Below are positions 32,087 through 36,258 of a stretch of 36,258 nt of DNA, piece by piece. Source of the stretch: an uncultured Allomuricauda sp. (GTDB taxonomy: Bacteria; Bacteroidota; Bacteroidia; Flavobacteriales; Flavobacteriaceae). How positions within the stretch are numbered: the stretch's first letter is position 1; each line of letters starts with the position of its first letter. The DNA is taken from assembly GCF_937884665.1 (NCBI RefSeq), contig NZ_CAKZYF010000024.1, forward strand, positions 1 through 36,258, read 5' to 3'. Position numbers and translations under genes: made by a program. The notes below the pieces were generated by a model that searched no databases, had not been told where the DNA came from, and saw nothing but the letters and a program-made list of their open reading frames with translations.

Positions 32087-32842
32087 ATGTTGCGATTTTT
32101 TCGAAGAATACGACAAGATTTGTTGCGCGAAAAACGTTTTTCTAGCTATCTATTCTATGCTTTAGGCGAAATTATCTTGGTTGTGGCCGGGATATTGATT
32201 GCCTTGCAGATTGACAATTGGAACACCAAGAAGAAGAATTTAGATGCAGAGAGGGCTTATCTTAAATCATTAAATATAGAATTCTCAACGAATTTGGTCA
32301 CCCTTGAAAATACCCTAAAAGAAAATGAGGATTTGATAAAGGCCCTTGATAAACTCACCGGTCTTTTTGATCCCGACACCCTGGAAAGTATTTCCGAAAA
32401 GAAGGTCGCGCTTTTTTTAAATCCACTGGGCAAAGAAGTGGTTTACTATCCTGTGAGAGGGGTAATGAACGATATTATCAGTTCTGGAAACCTAAATTTG
32501 ATACGAAACAGTGAGCTAAGGCAAAAAATAGCATCTTTCAACAATGAGCTAAAAAGAGTGGAAAATCAGGAAAGGGTGGCTTCCGAAATCCGGGCCAACG
32601 TCATGCAGATAACAAGCCAAAATGGAAGTTTTGCCATGATGTTCGCAGAAATCTCAGGGAACAAAACAAGGGTCCCGGAGTTTAGACCAAAAAGCAACAA
32701 ACAGCTGTTCACAGTTCTAGAACTTGAAAACAATCTGGAACTGTACAAACAAGTTACCTTGACCACCAATAACTATTTTTATAAAGGGCTTAAAAAGAAC
32801 ATTGAAGATATTCTTTATAATATCGAAAAAGATTTAAACTAG
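32087..32842 (+). CDS. DUF6090-family membrane-anchored protein (copy 1)
   Basis: This 251-residue protein opens with a basic stretch (MLRFFRRIRQDLLREKRFSS), then one membrane helix with the family signature (YALGEIILVVAGILIALQID followed by NWN), and a long helical, mostly periplasmic remainder. The pattern is that of DUF6090, a Bacteroidota family of unknown function usually found in tandem copies. The ATG at 32087 follows a well-formed promoter-like pair (TTTG, 19 bases, TAACTTTC). The next gene encodes a paralogue. No catalytic motif is visible. Confidence 0.85.
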   Translation: MLRFFRRIRQDLLREKRFSSYLFYALGEIILVVAGILIALQIDNWNTKKKNLDAERAYLKSLNIEFSTNLVTLENTLKENEDLIKALDKLTGLFDPDTLESISEKKVALFLNPLGKEVVYYPVRGVMNDIISSGNLNLIRNSELRQKIASFNNELKRVENQERVASEIRANVMQITSQNGSFAMMFAEISGNKTRVPEFRPKSNKQLFTVLELENNLELYKQVTLTTNNYFYKGLKKNIEDILYNIEKDLN

Positions 32843-32850
32843 GGAACGAA

Positions 32851-33609
32851 GTGCTGCGATTTTTAAAGAAACTAAGACAAGGTTTTTTATCCGAAGGTAA
32901 TTTTTCCAAATATTTAGCGTATGCCCTAGGTGAAATAATATTGGTTGTTTTGGGAATTCTTATTGCACTCCAAATCAACAATTGGAACGAAAGGAGAAAA
33001 ACCGATGAAGAACGTAAAACACTTTTATCCGCTTTACTTTCGGATGCGGACACAACCCAAAAAAGGTTGGATGGGGCGTTGAAAATGACAGAAACCATTA
33101 ACAATGATCTCCTTTATTTTCTTGGTTTGGTTCAAAAAAGTGAGGGCACGGTTCCTATAGATACGCTTAAAAGCTATTCCAGCAGTGTGTTCCAAGTAGC
33201 TAATTTTAAACCCGCAACTTCTACCTATGACACGGCAATTTCCACGGGAGACATAGGACTTCTCAAGAATCCTGATTTATTGGACACCTACATTCAATTC
33301 AAGGATAATTACGACTGGTTTGTACTGCATCAAAGGATATCCGGTGATATGGTCTATTTGGGCAACGTCTGGCAGTTCAGGAAAAAGTTGGGCAGTACGC
33401 GCCTATTTATGAAGGACATGGGTCCTCTTCCCAAAGAATTTGACTTGGCCGATAAGGACTTTTACAATTTAATCACGGAAAAGGAGGTCTTTGCTACCTT
33501 CGAAAGCATGCAATGGCTTATTCGAAATCAATATGATGCCCTTCATCGCGCCCGAACGGCCAATCAGCAAATTATAGCTTTGCTCCAAAAAACACTAGAT
33601 TCCCAATAG
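32851..33609 (+). CDS. DUF6090-family membrane-anchored protein (copy 2)
   Basis: This 252-residue paralogue of the preceding protein starts at GTG 32851 (MLRFLKKLRQGFLSEGNFSK), eight bases after the previous stop; the alignment with copy 1 from its first residue supports this start. The membrane helix reads YALGEIILVVLGILIALQIN, nearly identical to copy 1, and the extracytoplasmic parts have diverged. Conservation is therefore concentrated in the anchor, hinting that the membrane segment mediates pairing or sorting. The function is unknown. Confidence 0.85.
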   Translation: MLRFLKKLRQGFLSEGNFSKYLAYALGEIILVVLGILIALQINNWNERRKTDEERKTLLSALLSDADTTQKRLDGALKMTETINNDLLYFLGLVQKSEGTVPIDTLKSYSSSVFQVANFKPATSTYDTAISTGDIGLLKNPDLLDTYIQFKDNYDWFVLHQRISGDMVYLGNVWQFRKKLGSTRLFMKDMGPLPKEFDLADKDFYNLITEKEVFATFESMQWLIRNQYDALHRARTANQQIIALLQKTLDSQ

Positions 33610-33625
33610 GCAAGAATTCGCAGCA

Positions 33626-34237
33626 ATGTACATACCGCATTATTACAAAAACGAAAACGCAGATGAAATCCGGGAATTCATTCGTCAAAATAGTTTTGGG
33701 ATTTTGATCAATCAACTGGATGGAAAACCATGGGCCACCCATATCCCCTTGGAATTGGAACAAGGCCCAAAAGGGAAGGCAACTTTAGTGGGACATATCG
33801 CAAAAGCAAATCCACAGTGGAAAGCTTTTGAATTGAATCCGAAGGTACTTTGTATTTTCAACGGACCCCATGCTTACGTATCCTCATCGTGGTACAAGGA
33901 AGAGGAAGTGCCCACATGGAACTACATAGCAGTACATGTTTATGGGACACTTCAGGTTTTAAGCGAGGAAGAAACCATGAAATCACTATATCGCTTGGTG
34001 GATAAATATGAACTGGATTCTGAAAACCCAGTTTCCTTAGAAGACATGGCGCCGAAAACCTTGAGACAAGTCAAAGGCGTGGTGGGTTTCTCAATTGCTA
34101 TTGAAGAAATTCAAGCGGCCTACAAATTGTCGCAAACGCGTCCTAGCGATCATAATCGCATCACTGAGGAACTTAAGAAACGGAAAGACCCAGGAAGTCA
34201 AGGAATTGCAAGGAAGATGGATGCATCCAAATTCTGA
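33626..34237 (+). CDS. PaiB-like FMN-binding split-barrel protein
   Basis: This 203-residue protein matches the PaiB family: MYIPHYYKNENADEIREFI at the start, WATHIPLELE, LVGHIAKANPQWKAF, FNGPHAYVSSSWY, VPTWNYIAVHVYGTL, and the C-terminal VKGVVGFSIAIEEIQAAYKLSQ. The fold is a flavin-reductase-like split barrel. In Bacillus, PaiB was described as a negative regulator of sporulation and protease genes, but for most members FMN binding and an oxidoreductase role are as likely. It lies 16 bases after the second DUF6090 gene and is convergent with the PorP/SprF gene, with three bases between stops. Confidence 0.9.
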   Translation: MYIPHYYKNENADEIREFIRQNSFGILINQLDGKPWATHIPLELEQGPKGKATLVGHIAKANPQWKAFELNPKVLCIFNGPHAYVSSSWYKEEEVPTWNYIAVHVYGTLQVLSEEETMKSLYRLVDKYELDSENPVSLEDMAPKTLRQVKGVVGFSIAIEEIQAAYKLSQTRPSDHNRITEELKKRKDPGSQGIARKMDASKF

Positions 34238-34240
34238 TTC

Positions 34241-35983
34241 CTATTCGTTATCCTGAAAATGGGTATCGGCCCAATTGGAATATCTCGGGTTATCCACGTG
34301 CATAATCCAAATCTCGTCCGTATACTTTCCTTTCATTTTAGACTGGTATGCCGCGTAGGCATCTTCATTTTCCTCAAATTTGGCAAGATACACATAGTTC
34401 AAGTTGTTATCGGGATTCTTGAAGTATTGTGCGTCCAGGCCTTGATCTTTCAGTTGCTGCATAAAACGTTTTAAATAGGACTCATTTTTGAAAACGTTGG
34501 CCACGATATAATGCCCTTGTCCTACGCCATCCAAACTTATGAATTTCTCTATCGGTTTATAGGCGCCACCTGTAAAAGCACCTGTTTTGGCCTTTTTGGT
34601 CTTGTTGTTTTCCGCTAAACGCGATTGGGCATAGACTTTTTCGAGGGAATCCAAGTCCCTTTGTTTTGCAGAATACAACCTTTTGGCCGCCTCTTCGAGC
34701 TCTGGATTATTTCCGGTTTCTTGTTTTACCATCCGCATGACCATTTCGAATCTTTTTTCAAACTCTTTTTGCCTGTTTTCCTCTAATGAGTCCAGTCGAA
34801 AAATCAATTCGTTTATCACCGCGTAATTGTCCGCTTGTTGTTCTTGAAGTTTTTTGACTTGTTCTTCCCAAAATGCAAGATCTTCCTTATTGGTCGGTCT
34901 TAACTTGGTCGTTGCATTCAATTTGTTCTTGGGCGTTTTCTTTTTATCCTTTGAATCAGCAACAAAGGTTCCTTCCAAAACCTTATCATCCTCTTCGTTT
35001 GCGGCAAATGCATTTTGGGAGAGCGTCGGCACAAATGAAAATGCTATGCTGACTTCATGGGTAACTCCGAGATTGCTCAAATTGTTGTTGACATTTTTCT
35101 CAAAATTATAGCCGAAGGACAACCGCCTGTTCAGGTTAAATCCGGTACCCGCTGAGAGCCCATAGAACTGATCATAACCTCCTTGCAACCAACCTAATTT
35201 TGGTAAATCCAAGATGAGACCGCCGCCAAATACGGGGTCGTTGCTTCCTTCAAAGCGAGCTCTTGCCAAAGGCAGTAACCTACCATCCTGAAAAATGCCA
35301 GCACCGTTCTCAAAAGTATGGGCAAATTGGATATGCCCAGAAAAGGTTTTTTCACTGAACTCGGATAAGGATTCACCAGTCCTAATATTGTAATCGAGAA
35401 GATTTTGGGCAAAGATGCCAAAATCAAACTGACCCAGAGAAAGATTAAACCCAGGTTGAAAGGAAATAATCGCATTCTCCGAGGCACCGTCCAACACAGG
35501 ATCTTCTTCCAAGGTTATGGCCCTTCCGGCATCAAGACTGCTTACATAATATGGGATGTTCACACCAAAACTCAAGTTGCTCTTCTTTCCCAGTTGGACC
35601 CCATGGGCATAATTGGCCATAATACCCAAATTGGTAATAATCCCTTCTTGCTGATTGTACAGGCTTACACCAAGACCGATTTGGTCGTTGATCCGTCCAC
35701 TATAGCTCAAGAAATAATTTTGGTTATTATCATTAAAATCAGCGCCTTGACTTCTATGGAAAAGATTGATGTACGACTTGTCTTCGCGAACTGCTGAAAA
35801 TGTTGGGTTAATCAAGAATCTATTGAACTTCAATAAATTCTGGAAGGGCACATTGTAGCTTACATACGGGTTGGTATCCTGCGCGTGCAATATGAAGTTG
35901 ACCGAGCAAAATAGAGACAATATTAAACCATATAGAAGGGTATTATATATGCCATTTTTGGGGGTGAGTAGTTTTTTGACCAT
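34241..35983 (-). CDS. PorP/SprF-family outer-membrane protein with coiled-coil and SPOR-like extension
   Basis: This 580-residue protein has a signal peptide (LLYGLILSLFCSVNFILHAQ). Residues about 35-320 are a PorP/SprF-type barrel: NRFLINPTFSAVREDKSYIN, the repeated YFLSYSGRINDQIGLGVSLY style and LGWLQGGYDQFYGLSAGTGF. A charged helical linker follows, with predicted coiled coil at about residues 365-450 (WEEQVKKLQEQQADNYAVIN and EKRFEMVMRMVKQETGNNPE). The last 85 residues are SPOR-like (GHYIVANVFKNESYLKRFMQ, YVYLAKFEENEDAYAAYQSK). Ordinary PorP/SprF proteins are about 300 residues and belong to the type IX secretion/gliding machinery. This extended form could anchor the barrel to the periplasm or peptidoglycan. 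The partner adhesin usually next to such genes is not in the window. Confidence 0.87.
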   Translation of the reverse strand: MVKKLLTPKNGIYNTLLYGLILSLFCSVNFILHAQDTNPYVSYNVPFQNLLKFNRFLINPTFSAVREDKSYINLFHRSQGADFNDNNQNYFLSYSGRINDQIGLGVSLYNQQEGIITNLGIMANYAHGVQLGKKSNLSFGVNIPYYVSSLDAGRAITLEEDPVLDGASENAIISFQPGFNLSLGQFDFGIFAQNLLDYNIRTGESLSEFSEKTFSGHIQFAHTFENGAGIFQDGRLLPLARARFEGSNDPVFGGGLILDLPKLGWLQGGYDQFYGLSAGTGFNLNRRLSFGYNFEKNVNNNLSNLGVTHEVSIAFSFVPTLSQNAFAANEEDDKVLEGTFVADSKDKKKTPKNKLNATTKLRPTNKEDLAFWEEQVKKLQEQQADNYAVINELIFRLDSLEENRQKEFEKRFEMVMRMVKQETGNNPELEEAAKRLYSAKQRDLDSLEKVYAQSRLAENNKTKKAKTGAFTGGAYKPIEKFISLDGVGQGHYIVANVFKNESYLKRFMQQLKDQGLDAQYFKNPDNNLNYVYLAKFEENEDAYAAYQSKMKGKYTDEIWIMHVDNPRYSNWADTHFQDNE

Positions 35984-36258
35984 AGCCTTTCTTTTTTTTG
36001 TAGGTTAAGAGGACCTGGGGGAACAGGTAGCAATTTTTTTTATTTCTCATCAGTAAGTTTGGGACTTCTTGTAAGAGATTTACTATAAATATTTATCAAT
36101 GTTATTAATTTTTTCGGTAAAACACCAATTTTATCGATGAAATGAAACGAATTCCAGTTCAAATTACATTAATAATCTGTTTTTCACACAATTACCGGTT
36201 TTATCCTGCCCATTCTAATTTGGTGTGCCGAATGTTCCTTTCTAGCTTTACCTTCGTA
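35984..36258. other. AT-rich right-edge region upstream of the PorP/SprF gene
   Basis: These 275 bases hold no gene I can support. They contain a short inverted repeat in the PorP/SprF leader (ACCTG at 36013, CAGGT at 36024) and an AT-only palindrome (36085-36096). Two short frames run off the edge: a plus frame from ATG 36142 and a minus frame ending with a stop at 36184-36186. The minus one could be the tail of the next gene. Confidence 0.4.

Noticed and set aside
36085..36096. AT-only palindrome ATAAATATTTAT
   Set aside because: In such AT-rich DNA a 12-bp AT palindrome is not surprising and it is far from any start codon.
36184..36258. Minus-strand frame of 24 codons, open to the right edge, ending in TGA
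   Set aside because: It could be the tail of the next gene, but 24 open codons are expected by chance, and the sequence matches no tail I recognise, including the gliding-motility C-terminal domain often found near PorP/SprF.
36142..36258. Plus-strand frame from an ATG, open to the right edge (39 codons)
   Set aside because: It begins with a weakly hydrophobic stretch but lacks a convincing signal peptide or promoter, and composition is like the AT-rich intergenic DNA around it.
1..36258. CRISPR arrays, tRNA or rRNA genes, insertion sequences, phage or defence genes
   Set aside because: None was seen: coding density is high, gaps are all under 300 bases, and no repeat array, cloverleaf, transposase or known defence motif appears.

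Overview
The window reads as a chromosomal segment of a marine-type member of the Flavobacteriaceae (Bacteroidota). The evidence is a PorP/SprF-family protein, several 2TM-domain and DUF6090 proteins, a LETM1-like protein, a LytS/LytTR pair without a classical HisKA kinase, many exported metallopeptidases, moderate-to-low GC, very short or overlapping gene junctions, and promoter-like TTTG / TAnnTTTG elements. I see no transposase, phage gene, CRISPR array, rRNA or tRNA. The segment looks like ordinary chromosome, densely packed, with no gene-free stretch above 300 bases.

Layout. (1) 1-7022: a PLP decarboxylase cut by the left edge, then a divergent trehalose locus. The locus has a GH15 trehalase-like hydrolase on minus, and a fused trehalose-6-phosphate synthase/phosphatase on plus coupled by ATGA to an exported propeller plus NTF2-like protein. 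(2) 7154-14778: a tight seven-gene plus-strand operon of M28 peptidase, M1 aminopeptidase, M20 peptidase, arginase-family protein, nitrilase, a BtuF-like protein without signal peptide, and a YdeI/OmdA protein. It suggests breakdown of peptides and nitrogen compounds. Three of its four metallohydrolases have lost the first metal-ligand histidine. (3) 14780-16033: an MFS transporter on minus. (4) 16163-24626: a large exported BNR/sortilin-type propeller protein and an S9 lipoprotein peptidase. A perfect terminator hairpin follows, buried in the start of the next gene, and then come DUF2490, an alpha/beta hydrolase-OsmC fusion, a second YdeI/OmdA protein and an acidic lipoprotein. (5) 24759-27928: VOC protein, OmpW, a minimal MscS and a LETM1-like protein, with several hairpins between the last two. 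(6) 28018-31823: a minus-strand signalling locus of an exported TPR-like protein, a LytS-type kinase carrying a C-terminal 2TM domain, three stand-alone 2TM proteins and a LytTR response regulator. (7) 32087-34237: two DUF6090 paralogues and a PaiB-like flavin protein. (8) 34241-35983: a PorP/SprF barrel fused to a coiled coil and a SPOR-like tail, followed by an AT-rich right edge.

The most interesting signal is regulatory. Two gaps in the 2TM/LytTR locus, one before its first gene and one between the kinase and the 2TM genes, carry the same module: LytTR-like direct repeats 21 bp apart, a shared AAGCCT-TTTCCA block, and a GAnATTTG -7-like element exactly 33 bases from the repeat. This points to an autoregulated two-promoter circuit built around the poorly understood 2TM domain. 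Calls rest on reading motifs and on family knowledge; no database search was possible.
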